Shown: one piece after another, positions 1 through 10,467 of the stretch | Position numbering within the stretch: position 1 is the first letter of the stretch | How the letters are laid out: each line of letters begins with the position of its first letter | NCBI GenBank assembly: GCA_003220615.1 | Contig: QHTB01000049.1 | Span: forward strand, 1-35,797 | Length of the DNA: 35,797 nt | Source of the DNA: Candidatus Rokuibacteriota bacterium | GTDB taxonomy: Bacteria > Methylomirabilota > Methylomirabilia > Rokubacteriales > CSP1-6 | Reading direction: 5' to 3' | Notes under the pieces: model-generated | Told to the model about the DNA's origin: nothing | The model's database searches: none | The model's input: the letters and a program-made list of their open reading frames with translations, nothing else | Program-made: the position numbers and the translations under genes

Positions 1-501
1 GGCTTCCACGAGGGCGCCTCAGGCGGCATGCCGACCGTCGGCGTCGATCGCTTCGAGGGGCGCGGAGCCCGGCACATCATCTCGCACACGATGGAGATGA
101 TGCTGGTGGCGCTCGCCGTGATCTGGGGCGGAACCTGCGAGCGCTTCCCGAAGATCCGCATCGGTTTCCTGGAGTCCGGCGGCGGCTGGATCGCGCCGTG
201 GCTCGATCGGATGGACCGCCACTTCGAGGACAAGGGCTTCAACGACTCTGGTCTCACGACGCGCCCCAGCGAGCTGTTCCAGCGGAACTGCTGGATCTCG
301 TTCGAGCCGGTCGAAGGGGCGCTCGACGTGCTCGCGGACTACATCGGCCCCAACAAGATTCTGTGGGCGACCGACTATCCGCACGCCGATGGGTTCTTCC
401 CCGGAGCGCCGGCGATGATCTCGCGGCGCACGGCGCTGTCCGAAGCAACGAAGAGCGGCGTCCTGGCCGGCGGCGCGATGCGCTTCTACAGGTTGGGATA
501 G
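1..501 (+). CDS. Amidohydrolase family protein, C-terminal part
   Basis: The reading frame is open from the first base and ends at TAG 499-501, so the N-terminus lies outside the window; 166 residues are visible. The motif LWATDYPHADG near the C-terminus is the typical end of the metal-dependent amidohydrolase-2 TIM barrel, in which the Asp is a metal or catalytic ligand. FLESGGGW and the following 'W…LDRMD' segment also fit this family. Members hydrolyse or decarboxylate small, often aromatic, acids in the cytoplasm. The N-terminal metal-binding His pair cannot be checked. The next gene is convergent, 62 nt away. The family call is firm; the substrate is unknown. Confidence 0.85.
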   Translation, partial: GFHEGASGGMPTVGVDRFEGRGARHIISHTMEMMLVALAVIWGGTCERFPKIRIGFLESGGGWIAPWLDRMDRHFEDKGFNDSGLTTRPSELFQRNCWISFEPVEGALDVLADYIGPNKILWATDYPHADGFFPGAPAMISRRTALSEATKSGVLAGGAMRFYRLG

Positions 502-563
502 ACAGGCTTACCGTCCGGTCGAGCGTCTACTTGGCGAAACTCGTGCGCGCCTGGAAAGTCTGG

Positions 564-1187
564 CTAGGTCCCGCCGACGTTCCTCGATCCATCACCTTGG
601 TAGACGTAGCGGAATGTGAGACATCCGGGGCGAGAGCCGGGACAATAGTAGCTGACGATCTCCATCTTCGCGTAGCGCCCGTCCGCCGTGCGCACCACCC
701 ACACGTGCCGCTTCGGGGTCAGGACGTGAGAGAAGAATCCATACCGGTACCAGCTCCCGATGGCGGGGTTGCGCGGATCCGGGCCGCGATCGTTCGCCTG
801 ATATCCCGTCTCGGGGACCGTCTTCACGTCCGCAAAAGAAACCTCGCCGAGGTCGAGGATGCCTCCGCTGCCCGCGAACTCCGCACCGCCGTTCGCGATG
901 ACTTGGTGGCGGCGGAACGCGAGATCCCAGTCCTTCGGCCCGGCGTTCTCGATGACGGAACCGAGGTGGAAAGAGAAGTAGCGCCACTGCTCCGAACTGG
1001 TCGCGTCCACGGTGTAGAGCACGGACCCGACGAGGGTATGGCCGCTGTCCCGCGGCGCTGGTGGCGTCGGGGCATAGCTCGGGAGGTTCGGTTGGCGCAG
1101 CGTGAGCGCGACCAGCGTCATGGCGCTGGCCACGACCGCCGTGATGGCCGTCAACGGGATGATGCGTCCGCCCCAGGGACCAGGCAT
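564..1187 (-). CDS. HmuY-like domain protein, membrane-anchored or exported
   Basis: The 207-residue product starts with a basic and hydrophobic stretch (about residues 8-29), which could be a signal anchor or an uncleaved signal peptide. The rest resembles the HmuY-like fold: WRYFSFHLG, then DWDLAFRRHQVIANGG, and a C-terminal strand with FRYVYQGDGS. In Bacteroidota HmuY is a secreted haem-binding protein; distant homologues occur widely with no proven ligand. ATG at 1187 is the only plausible start before an in-frame stop at 1215-1217, and its ribosome binding site is weak. A small Cys-rich membrane protein lies 131 nt upstream on the same strand. Haem binding is not demonstrated by the sequence. 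Confidence 0.65.
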   Translation of the reverse strand: MPGPWGGRIIPLTAITAVVASAMTLVALTLRQPNLPSYAPTPPAPRDSGHTLVGSVLYTVDATSSEQWRYFSFHLGSVIENAGPKDWDLAFRRHQVIANGGAEFAGSGGILDLGEVSFADVKTVPETGYQANDRGPDPRNPAIGSWYRYGFFSHVLTPKRHVWVVRTADGRYAKMEIVSYYCPGSRPGCLTFRYVYQGDGSRNVGGT

Positions 1188-1318
1188 GATGCTCAGGGAC
1201 TCGAACCGCGAGTGCTATTTTCCCAGCGAGACGTCCCCGGATCTCCCCGGCTTCGCGCGAGGACCCCAGCAATGAGCGAAAGCAGGGGCTGCGGCAGAGT
1301 GTGAACGAAATGTCTCTC

Positions 1319-1510
1319 TCATTTCGAGTCGACGTCGTTGTCATCCGGGTGAGGACAGCATCTGGAGCAGTGAGGGGCCTCCGGTTCGTCGCCCGATGAA
1401 GATCCCAGCAGAGCACCGAGGATCCCGAGAATGATAACGCTCGCTCCGACGGCCGTACAAAAGCCGATCTGAATCCAGCGCCAGGCTTCGGCCAGCGAGA
1501 GCAACTCCAT
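1319..1510 (-). CDS. Small Cys-rich single-span membrane protein
   Basis: This is a 63-residue protein with one hydrophobic segment (about residues 14-36, Gly/Ile/Leu-rich) and a polar tail carrying HCSRCCPH, a CxxCC cluster that could bind a metal or form disulfides. A good ribosome binding site (AAGGGGG about 6 nt before ATG 1510) supports translation. It is on the same strand and upstream of the HmuY-like gene, so the two may be co-expressed. I do not recognise a named family. An open frame this short in GC-rich DNA could be chance, but the membrane-segment profile and the ribosome binding site argue for a real gene. Confidence 0.55.
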   Translation of the reverse strand: MELLSLAEAWRWIQIGFCTAVGASVIILGILGALLGSSSGDEPEAPHCSRCCPHPDDNDVDSK

Positions 1511-1688
1511 GAGCCCCCCTTGTCAGCGACCGATTGAGGCGACTGCGCCTTTCATACGGATGCTGCCACGCGGGACAGCAGCAGGATTATGCCCCCGAGC
1601 GCCACGAGCACCGCCACGGCGGACGTCGACAGGCGCCCGTGCGCCTCAAGGGGGGGCGCACGGGGAAGCCCCTGTCAGGCATCGACTC

Positions 1689-1717
1689 TGGACTTGCCAT
1701 GGGCATGTCACGATAAT
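1689..1717 (+). promoter_or_regulatory. Candidate sigma70-type promoter of the first ABC operon
   Basis: TGGACT at 1689-1694 (4 of 6 to the -35 consensus), a 17-nt spacer, and GATAAT at 1712-1717 (5 of 6 to the -10 consensus). Transcription would start near 1724 and leave a leader of about 50 nt before ATG 1777. It lies in the 266-nt divergent gap between the small membrane protein and the importer operon. Matched by eye only. Confidence 0.4.
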
Positions 1718-1776
1718 CAGCCCCCGGGCTGGGCACGAGCACCTGGTTCGAGCCACGTGAGACAAGGAGACGCGTC

Positions 1777-3828
1777 ATGAGCAAGTGTCGCCGTAAGGTG
1801 CAGATCCGCACGGTCCGATCCCGACTCACGGTGGTTCTCGTCGCGGCCATCCTCTGTGGCGCCATCGCCGCGGGGGCACTGGCGCAGAGCGCCGGCAAGA
1901 GCACCCTGATCGGCAAGCTGGAAGGTCCGGAGGTCGTCACCGACCCCGCCAGGTTCCCCAAGAGCTTCAGCGAGTCACCGCAGCTCACGGCCCTCGTCAA
2001 GGCGGGCAAACTGCCACCGGTCGCCGAGCGTATCGGCCAGGATCCGCTGGTCATCAAGCCGCTGAAGGAGATCGGCAAGTACGGCGGGATGTGGCGCGCC
2101 GGCTTCACCGGTCCGGCGGACTTCTGGAACGGCTTCCGCTGCTGCTCGGGCCCGGATCATCTGATGTTCTGGGACTACACGGGCGACAAGGTCGTGCCGA
2201 ACCTCGCGAAGGGTCTCGAGATGCAGGACGGCGGCAAGACGTGGCTCGTGCACCTGCGCCGGGGCATGAAGTGGAGCGACGGCAAGCCCTTCACCGCCGA
2301 TGATTTCGTGTTCTGGTTCGAGGACATCTACCGGAACAAGGATCTCGTGCCGACGCCGTCGGCAACCCTGGCCATCAACGGCAAGCAGGGCGTGATCGAG
2401 AAGGTCGACACCTTCACGGTGCGCTACAAGTTCCCCGAGCCGTATTTCATGCTCCCGGACGTGCTGGCCGGCTCGACCGAGCTCGCGGGCCAGATGTGGG
2501 GCTATCGCGCGATGGGCGGCTTCGCGCCGGCGCACTACCTGAAGCAGTTCCATCCGAAGTACGTCAAGGCCGACGAGCTCGACAAGAAGGTCAAGGACGC
2601 GAAGTTCGACAGCTGGGTGCGCCTGTTCCTCAGCCGGAACGACTGGGCGGTCAACCCGGATCTCCCGGTGCTGTCGCCGTGGAAGACGGTGACGCCGATC
2701 AACACGCCGACGTGGACGCTCGAGCGCAACCCGTACAGCGTCTTCGTCGATACGGCAGGCAATCAGCTCCCCTACATCGACAAGGTCGTGCTGACGCTCG
2801 CGGAGAATCTTGAAGTGCTGAACCTGCGCGCGATCGCGGGGGAGTACGACTACGCGTCGCGGCACGTCGACCTGGGCAAGCTGCCCGTCTTCATCGAGAA
2901 CCAGCAGAAGGGCAACTACAAGGTCCACCTGGATCCCGGCGACTACTGCGACCTCATCATCAAGTTCAACCTGAACTACGACGCCGATCCGGAGATCGGG
3001 AAGTGGTTCAACACCGCCGACTTCCGGCGCGCGCTCTCGCTCGGCATCGACCGGGATCAGATCAACGAAACGTTCTGGCTCGGCACGGGCACGCCGGGCT
3101 CCGTGGTGCCGGTGGACAGCAACAAGTACAACCCGGGACCGCAGTACCGGAAGCTGTGGGCCACGCTCGATGTGAAGAAGGCCAACGAGATGCTCGACAA
3201 GCTCGGGCTCGCGAAGAAGGACGCGGAAGGCTATCGCCTGCGTGCCGACGGCAAGGGCCGGCTGCGCATCGAGATCATGACGCTCGGCGGCCAGTTCGTG
3301 CAGTACACGCAGATCTCCGAGATGATCCGCGAGCAGTGGAAGAAGATCGGCATCGACCTGAAGGTGCAGGAAGTGGAGCGCAGCCTCGCGCTCAAGCGCA
3401 CGGCCGCCAACGAGCAGCAGCTCGGCGCGTGGAACAACGACGGCAGCGAGCACCTCTTCACCTTCCCGCTTCACGTGTTCCCCTTCGAGGTGGACGCCGT
3501 CGCGTCGTCGGGCCCGCTCTACGCGAAGTGGTTCCAGTCCGGGGGCACCCAGGGCAAGGAGCCCGAGCCCCGGATGAAGGAGATGATGGAGAAGTGGAAG
3601 AAGGCGTTCGGCGTGCCCGAAAAGGAGCGGATCGCGCTCGGCAAGGAAGTCTGGAAGATCGCCGCCGAGGAGGTCTACATCATCGGCGTGGTCGGCCAGG
3701 GCCCGGCGGCGATGGGTGTCCGCGTCGTCAAGAACAACATGGGCAACATCCCGGCGCGCATGTACAACAGCCCGGACGGCAAGACGCCGGGCGTCTCGCG
3801 ACCCGCGACGTTCTACTGGAAAAACTGA
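1777..3828 (+). CDS. ABC transporter solute-binding protein, family 5 (peptide/opine type)
   Basis: This 683-residue periplasmic binding protein starts with a Sec signal peptide (basic residues, then a hydrophobic core, cleavage likely after GALAQ near residue 37). The body has family SBP_bac_5 marks: LAKGLEMQDGGKTWLVHLR, GMKWSDGKPFTADDFVFW and RRALSLGIDRDQI. It is longer than the usual 500-600 residues, as in a branch often annotated as peptide or opine binding. AAGGAG lies about 8 nt before ATG 1777. It is the first gene of a complete importer, followed 21 nt later by the first permease. The ligand is not identifiable from sequence. Confidence 0.93.
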   Translation: MSKCRRKVQIRTVRSRLTVVLVAAILCGAIAAGALAQSAGKSTLIGKLEGPEVVTDPARFPKSFSESPQLTALVKAGKLPPVAERIGQDPLVIKPLKEIGKYGGMWRAGFTGPADFWNGFRCCSGPDHLMFWDYTGDKVVPNLAKGLEMQDGGKTWLVHLRRGMKWSDGKPFTADDFVFWFEDIYRNKDLVPTPSATLAINGKQGVIEKVDTFTVRYKFPEPYFMLPDVLAGSTELAGQMWGYRAMGGFAPAHYLKQFHPKYVKADELDKKVKDAKFDSWVRLFLSRNDWAVNPDLPVLSPWKTVTPINTPTWTLERNPYSVFVDTAGNQLPYIDKVVLTLAENLEVLNLRAIAGEYDYASRHVDLGKLPVFIENQQKGNYKVHLDPGDYCDLIIKFNLNYDADPEIGKWFNTADFRRALSLGIDRDQINETFWLGTGTPGSVVPVDSNKYNPGPQYRKLWATLDVKKANEMLDKLGLAKKDAEGYRLRADGKGRLRIEIMTLGGQFVQYTQISEMIREQWKKIGIDLKVQEVERSLALKRTAANEQQLGAWNNDGSEHLFTFPLHVFPFEVDAVASSGPLYAKWFQSGGTQGKEPEPRMKEMMEKWKKAFGVPEKERIALGKEVWKIAAEEVYIIGVVGQGPAAMGVRVVKNNMGNIPARMYNSPDGKTPGVSRPATFYWKN

Positions 3829-3849
3829 GGTAGAGGGAAGGGCGCGACG

Positions 3850-4839
3850 GTGCTCGCCTACATCGGCCGTCGCGCCCTGCTCGCCGTCTTCACCGTCTGG
3901 GCGATCTCCGTCCTGTCGTTCGCGATCATCCAGCTCCCGCCCGGTGACTACGTGACGTCGTACATCGCGCAGATGGCGTCGATGGGCAGCGTGGTCTCGG
4001 ACGAGGAAGCGCAGAATCTCCGGATTCAGTACGGCCTCGGCCAGCCCATCTACATCCAGTATCTGAAGTGGATGAAGCTCATGGTGGCCGGCAACTTCGG
4101 CATGTCGATGGAGTGGCGTCGCCCGGTCACCGAGGTGATCGGCGACCGCCTGTGGCTCACCATCGTGGTGGCGCTCGCGTCGCTGCTCCTCACGTGGGTG
4201 CTCGCGCTGCCCATCGGCATCTACTCGGCGGTCCGGCAATACTCTCCCGGTGACTACGTGGCGACCTTCATCGGCTTCATCGGGCTCGCGGTCCCGAACT
4301 TTTTGCTCGCGCTCGTCATCCTCTATTTCGGCTTCGTGTTCTTCAACGCGAACATCGGCGGGTTGTTCACGCCGGACTTCCAGGACGCGCCGTGGGGCCT
4401 GGCCAAGGTCTGGGACCTCGCCAAGCACCTGCCCGTGCCCGCGCTCATCCTCGGCCTCGCGGGCACCGCGCAGCAGATCCGCATCATGCGCGCGAACCTG
4501 CTCGACGAGCTGCGCAAGCCGTACGTGGTGACCGCGCGCTCCAAGGGCCTGTCCGAGCTGCGCGTGATCCTGAAATATCCGGTCCGCGTGGCGCTCAACC
4601 CGTTCGCGAGCACGATCGGTTACACGCTGCCCTACATCGTGTCGGGCAGCATCATCGTGTCGCTCGTGCTCGGCTTGCCGACGGTGGGGCCGCTCCTCCT
4701 CAAGGCGCTCATCGCGCAGGACATGTTCCTCGCCGGCACGATCGTGTTGCTGCTCGGCGTGATGACGGTGATCGGCACGCTGATCTCCGACATCCTGCTC
4801 GTGTGGGTCGACCCGCGCATCCGCCTCGAGGAAACGTGA
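3850..4839 (+). CDS. ABC transporter permease, DppB/OppB family
   Basis: This 329-residue inner-membrane permease starts with GTG 3850. Several hydrophobic segments are clear, beginning with ALLAVFTVWAISVLSFAII (about residues 8-26), followed by the DppB-type PPGDYVTSYI segment. The ATPase-contact (EAA) loop is LLDELRKPYVVTARSKGLSE. The stop codon overlaps the start of the second permease (ATGA at 4836-4841), which implies translational coupling. With the DppC-like partner it forms the transmembrane channel for the substrate delivered by the binding protein at 1777-3828. Confidence 0.93.
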   Translation: MLAYIGRRALLAVFTVWAISVLSFAIIQLPPGDYVTSYIAQMASMGSVVSDEEAQNLRIQYGLGQPIYIQYLKWMKLMVAGNFGMSMEWRRPVTEVIGDRLWLTIVVALASLLLTWVLALPIGIYSAVRQYSPGDYVATFIGFIGLAVPNFLLALVILYFGFVFFNANIGGLFTPDFQDAPWGLAKVWDLAKHLPVPALILGLAGTAQQIRIMRANLLDELRKPYVVTARSKGLSELRVILKYPVRVALNPFASTIGYTLPYIVSGSIIVSLVLGLPTVGPLLLKALIAQDMFLAGTIVLLLGVMTVIGTLISDILLVWVDPRIRLEET

Positions 4840-5996
4840 TGGCGACGCTCGTCGATCCTGCCCGCGCTCCGATGCGCGAGCCTGGCGCCGTCGCCGCCTC
4901 GGACGAGCAGCGGGTCTTCGTGGCGTCGCAGTGGCAGCTCATGTGGTGGCGCTTCCGCAAGCACAAGGTCGCGGTCGTGAGCGCGCTCGTGGTCATCGGC
5001 TTCTACGCGGTCGTACTTGGCGCCGACTTCCTCGCGTACGCCGATCCCAACGCCTCCGAGGCCCAGCGCTCCCTGATGCCGCCGCAGCGCGTCTACTTGT
5101 TCGACGGCTGGCGCTTCGCGCCGTACGTCCACGGGTTCAAGGGCGTGCGCGATCCGCAGAGCTTCAAGCGCGTCTATCGTCCGGATCCGGAGCAGCGCGT
5201 GCGGATTCGCTTCTTCGCCGAAGGGTTCGAGTATCGATTCTTCGGACTGATCCCGACCACGCGCCACCTGATCGGCGTGGACCCGGGCGCGGACGCGAGC
5301 AAGACGATCTTCCTGCTCGGCACCGACGTGCAGGGACGCGATCTGTGGTCACGGCTGATGTACGGCACGCGCATCTCGCTCACCATCGGGCTCTTCGGCG
5401 TGACGGTGAGCCTCGCGCTGGGCGTGGTGCTGGGCGGCCTCTCCGGCTTCTACGGCGGCGCCGCCGACACCATCATCCAGCGCGTCATCGAGATATTGAG
5501 GTCGATCCCGACGATTCCGCTGTGGATGGGCCTCGCCGCCGCCATGCCGCGCGAGTGGTCGATCCTGCAGGTCTATTTCGCCATCACCATCATCATCTCG
5601 CTCCTCGGCTGGACGGAGCTCGCGCGCGTGGTGCGCGGGCGCTTCCTGTCCATGCGCGAGGAGGATTTCGTCGTCTCGGCCCGCCTGGTGGGATGCTCGC
5701 AGATGCGCACCATCTTCGTGCACATGGTGCCCTCCTTCATGAGCCACATCATCGCGGCCACCACGCTGGCGCTGCCCGCGATGATCATCAGCGAGACCGC
5801 ACTGAGCTTCCTCGGCCTGGGCCTCCGCCCGCCGGCGATCAGCTGGGGCGTGCTGCTGCAGCAGGCGCAGAACGTCCAGACGGTGGCCATCTCGCCCTGG
5901 CTGATGCTGCCGGCGGTGCCCGTGATCGTGGCGGTCATGGCCTTCAACTTCCTCGGCGACGGCCTGCGCGACGCCGCCGATCCCTACGGACGCTAG
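4839..5996 (+). CDS. ABC transporter permease, DppC/OppC family, with long periplasmic loop
   Basis: The frame is open further upstream, but ATG 4839 overlaps the previous stop by one base and gives a normal DppC N-terminus. The 385-residue protein has a first membrane segment at about 44-64, then about 115 residues before the next segment at about 179; the homologue at 33278 has about 40 there. The family motif [16 protein letters not shown] lies at 161-176. The cytoplasmic EAA loop ([17 protein letters not shown]) and the C-terminal [16 protein letters not shown] motif are intact. It is the second channel subunit of the importer. The extra periplasmic part may contact the large binding protein; that is an inference. 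Confidence 0.92.
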   Translation: MATLVDPARAPMREPGAVAASDEQRVFVASQWQLMWWRFRKHKVAVVSALVVIGFYAVVLGADFLAYADPNASEAQRSLMPPQRVYLFDGWRFAPYVHGFKGVRDPQSFKRVYRPDPEQRVRIRFFAEGFEYRFFGLIPTTRHLIGVDPGADASKTIFLLGTDVQGRDLWSRLMYGTRISLTIGLFGVTVSLALGVVLGGLSGFYGGAADTIIQRVIEILRSIPTIPLWMGLAAAMPREWSILQVYFAITIIISLLGWTELARVVRGRFLSMREEDFVVSARLVGCSQMRTIFVHMVPSFMSHIIAATTLALPAMIISETALSFLGLGLRPPAISWGVLLQQAQNVQTVAISPWLMLPAVPVIVAVMAFNFLGDGLRDAADPYGR

Positions 5997-6008
5997 GACC
6001 CAGATGCG

Positions 6009-7031
<1,023 letters not shown>

Positions 7032-7041
7032 GGGCTAACAC

Positions 7042-8058
<1,017 letters not shown>

Positions 8059-8094
8059 GCGAAATCATGTGCGCGACGTCGACTCAACGGCGGT

Positions 8095-8122
8095 CGGGCG
8101 GGGATTGAAATCCAGTTGCCCG
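8095..8122. terminator. Candidate bipartite hairpin between convergent genes
   Basis: Outer arms CGGGC (8095-8099) and GCCCG (8118-8122) enclose inner arms GGAT (8102-8105) and ATCC (8110-8113). It lies in the 108-nt gap between the convergent ATPase and MFS genes, where a bidirectional terminator would be expected. There is no T-tract on either side, so intrinsic termination would be weak. Confidence 0.25.
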
Positions 8123-8166
8123 CCGCGCGCGAGTCACCCCCGAAATCGCGAGGTCGCAAGAGTGGG

Positions 8167-9360
8167 TCACGCTTTGAGCCCATCGGCCGAGCTCAGAGCG
8201 GTTTGTCTCAGCATGAGCGGCAGGAGCAGGAAGACGAACGCGATCGAGAACAGGATTCCGAGCGCCGACAAGACGGACGGGAGTCCCCAGCCGTCGATCC
8301 CATAGCCCACGAGGGGACCCAGGAGACAGAAGGAGGCGCGGATTCCGAGCTGCGCCATCGAGATCACGGTCGCGCGGAACGCGGAGGAGATCCTCTCGTT
8401 GAGCGATTCTAAGAACAGCACCTCGCCCAGGCCCCGGCCAACCGGGGCCAGGATCCCGAGCAATATCCCGCCCCAACCGAGGAACGACGCCATCCCGAAA
8501 TACGCGATGATGGGCAACACGCCGACCGCGGCGAGCAACGGTCGCCGGCCGAGTCGCGTCCCCCCGAGAGCGGCGGATCTCCCGGCGAGGCCGGCGACGA
8601 GACCGTAGCCCGCCAACAGGACTCCGAACGAGGCCAGGGGCACCCCGCTCTCCTGCCAGTATTTCTGGTTCACCCAGAACATCACCAATCCGCCGGTCCC
8701 CCAGGCGACCAGATTGAGGAGCACGAGCCGCGTCGTGGCGTCCCGTACCAGCGTGGTCGAGAGGATCCCCTTGAGCTCTTCCACCCGTTTCTTCCCACGG
8801 TCCAGGCTCGAGGGCGGCTCGATGAGGCGCAGCACGAGGAACACCGGGATCCAGCTCAGGATCGCGTTCGCCCACAGCAGATGCCCATAGGACAGGGTGA
8901 CGATCGCGCCCCCCAGCAGTGCGCTCACCGTCGTCCCCGTTTGCGACGCGAGCTTCGCATTGCCGAGGACGGCTGTTCCCCGCGACTTCTCGCCACCCGC
9001 CGCGAGATACGAGTCGTAGAGGAGCGCCACATCGCCGCCCGAGATCATGCTCAGCGCGATCCCCATCGTGAGGTGGTAGAAGAGGAAGCCCTCGTAACTG
9101 CTCCACAGCGGGAGGAGGGAAAAGCTGACCGCCTTGAGCGCCGAGCCCAGCAGCAGTGTCTTCTTCCTTCCCCACAGGTCCGAGAGCAGTCCTGAAGGCA
9201 ATTCACCACAGAGGATCACGAGCGCGAACACGGCTTGCAGCTCCATGAACTGCCGCATGCCGATCCCCTTCGTCGCGAGATAGGGGACCCACAAGGCGAT
9301 CACGATCATGAACTGATCGAAGAAGGAGAAGCCGTAGAGGAGCTTGATGTTCCTGTTCAC
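8167..9360 (-). CDS. MFS transporter
   Basis: The 397-residue protein has about twelve hydrophobic segments. The major facilitator loop motif GLLSDLWGRKK lies in the loop after the second segment (about residues 58-68), which identifies the superfamily. It starts with GTG 9360; no better start is in frame and the ribosome binding site is poor. It lies 27 nt downstream of the enolase gene on the same strand, so it is probably the last gene of a three-gene transcript. A short hairpin (GCCC-TTCA-GGGC, 9372-9383) sits in that gap. Substrate and direction of transport cannot be told; a sugar acid or related compound would fit the context. Confidence 0.85.
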   Translation of the reverse strand: MNRNIKLLYGFSFFDQFMIVIALWVPYLATKGIGMRQFMELQAVFALVILCGELPSGLLSDLWGRKKTLLLGSALKAVSFSLLPLWSSYEGFLFYHLTMGIALSMISGGDVALLYDSYLAAGGEKSRGTAVLGNAKLASQTGTTVSALLGGAIVTLSYGHLLWANAILSWIPVFLVLRLIEPPSSLDRGKKRVEELKGILSTTLVRDATTRLVLLNLVAWGTGGLVMFWVNQKYWQESGVPLASFGVLLAGYGLVAGLAGRSAALGGTRLGRRPLLAAVGVLPIIAYFGMASFLGWGGILLGILAPVGRGLGEVLFLESLNERISSAFRATVISMAQLGIRASFCLLGPLVGYGIDGWGLPSVLSALGILFSIAFVFLLLPLMLRQTALSSADGLKA

Positions 9361-9387
9361 GGAGCCGGCGTGCCCTGAAGGGCGTTT

Positions 9388-10467
9388 TCAACCAGTCCGA
9401 TATTTCTCGATCGCGCCGCGGGCGAGCGCAACGCCGTGGCCCGGACGGTCCGGGATTCGGAAGTGACCATCCTCGCACGGCGGCAATCCCTCGAAGAGAT
9501 CCGGCGGCGTCCAGTCGATGAACTCCACCAGGAAGCCGTTCGAGAGCGCGCCGACGATGTGAAGTGAGAGCTCGTGCACCACGTGCGGCGACACGGCGAC
9601 CTGGTGGGCGGCCGCCAGGTGGCCGATCTTCAGCGTCTCGCTGAAGCCGTTGGCGCGGCAGACGTCGGGCATCAGGTAGCGCGCGGCCCGTCGCTCGAGC
9701 AGGTCCCGGAACTCGAAGCGCGTGTAGTTGTTCTCGCCCGTCGCCACCGGGATCCGGATCGACTGGGCGACCTCGGCGCACGCGGCGAGGTCGTCGGCGA
9801 GCACGGGCTCCTCGAACCACACCAGATCGAAGTCTTCCAGCATCGCGGCCTGGCGCCGCGCGCCGAGGACGTCGAGCTTCTGGTTCGCGTCCACCATCAT
9901 CCGCACGTCGTCGCCGAGCGCGCGCCGAACCGCCTCCACGCGCTTGCGGTTCTCGCGCGGATCCGGGTGGTGGATCTTCATCTTGTAGTAGCGGCAGCCG
10001 AGCTTGGCGTAGCGCTGCGCCTCACCGATCAGGTCGTCGATCCCGTAAGCCGGCCACCCGCCACTCCCGTAGGCGGTGACCCTGTCGGTCACCGCCCCCC
10101 AGAGCTTATATAAAGGAAGGCGGGCCGCCTTGCCGGCGATGTCCCAGAGCCCGATGTCGAGCGCCGAGATCGCGTAGGCGGCCACACCCTGACGCTTGAT
10201 CCCGCGATCGCCGCGGAACATGCGCTCCCAGAGGCGCTCGACGAAGAGCGGGTCCTGGCCGATGACCAGCGGGGCCAGGCGCGTGTCGAGGTAGACCTTG
10301 ATCGCCTCCGCACCCCCACCGCCGAAGGCCAGGCTGTAGCCGAGGCCGGTGATGCCCTCGTCGGTCGCGATCTGCGCGATGACGAGCTTGTGGTGGGCGA
10401 ACTCCAGCGCGATCGGCTTCTGGGTCGGGACAGTGAGAACGCAGGTCTCGACGCCGGTGACTTTCAT
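9388..10467 (-). CDS. Mandelate racemase/muconate lactonizing enzyme family protein
   Basis: This 359-residue enolase-superfamily enzyme has the full mandelate racemase residue set: KMK (K162, K164), metal ligands D193, E219 and E245, the D268-H295 dyad, and E315. These lie two positions before the residues known in mandelate racemase (K164, K166, D195, E221, E247, D270, H297, E317), an almost gap-free register. Enzymes of this type abstract the alpha proton of a 2-hydroxy acid; many are sugar-acid dehydratases. The start ATG 10467 overlaps the upstream stop (ATGA). The EthD-like gene upstream and the MFS gene downstream probably share its transcript. The catalytic class is firm; the substrate is unknown. 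Confidence 0.92.
   Translation of the reverse strand: MKVTGVETCVLTVPTQKPIALEFAHHKLVIAQIATDEGITGLGYSLAFGGGGAEAIKVYLDTRLAPLVIGQDPLFVERLWERMFRGDRGIKRQGVAAYAISALDIGLWDIAGKAARLPLYKLWGAVTDRVTAYGSGGWPAYGIDDLIGEAQRYAKLGCRYYKMKIHHPDPRENRKRVEAVRRALGDDVRMMVDANQKLDVLGARRQAAMLEDFDLVWFEEPVLADDLAACAEVAQSIRIPVATGENNYTRFEFRDLLERRAARYLMPDVCRANGFSETLKIGHLAAAHQVAVSPHVVHELSLHIVGALSNGFLVEFIDWTPPDLFEGLPPCEDGHFRIPDRPGHGVALARGAIEKYRTG

Noticed and set aside
1319..1416. Alternative minus-strand frame joining the small membrane gene to the HmuY-like gene
   Set aside because: It is in another frame, Arg-rich, and lacks the family features seen in the chosen frames.
1975..4428. Minus-strand open frame of 817 codons across the first binding-protein and permease genes
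   Set aside because: It is exactly antisense to well-supported genes, is rich in Arg, His, Asp, Glu and Val as GC-rich antisense frames are, and has no recognisable domain.
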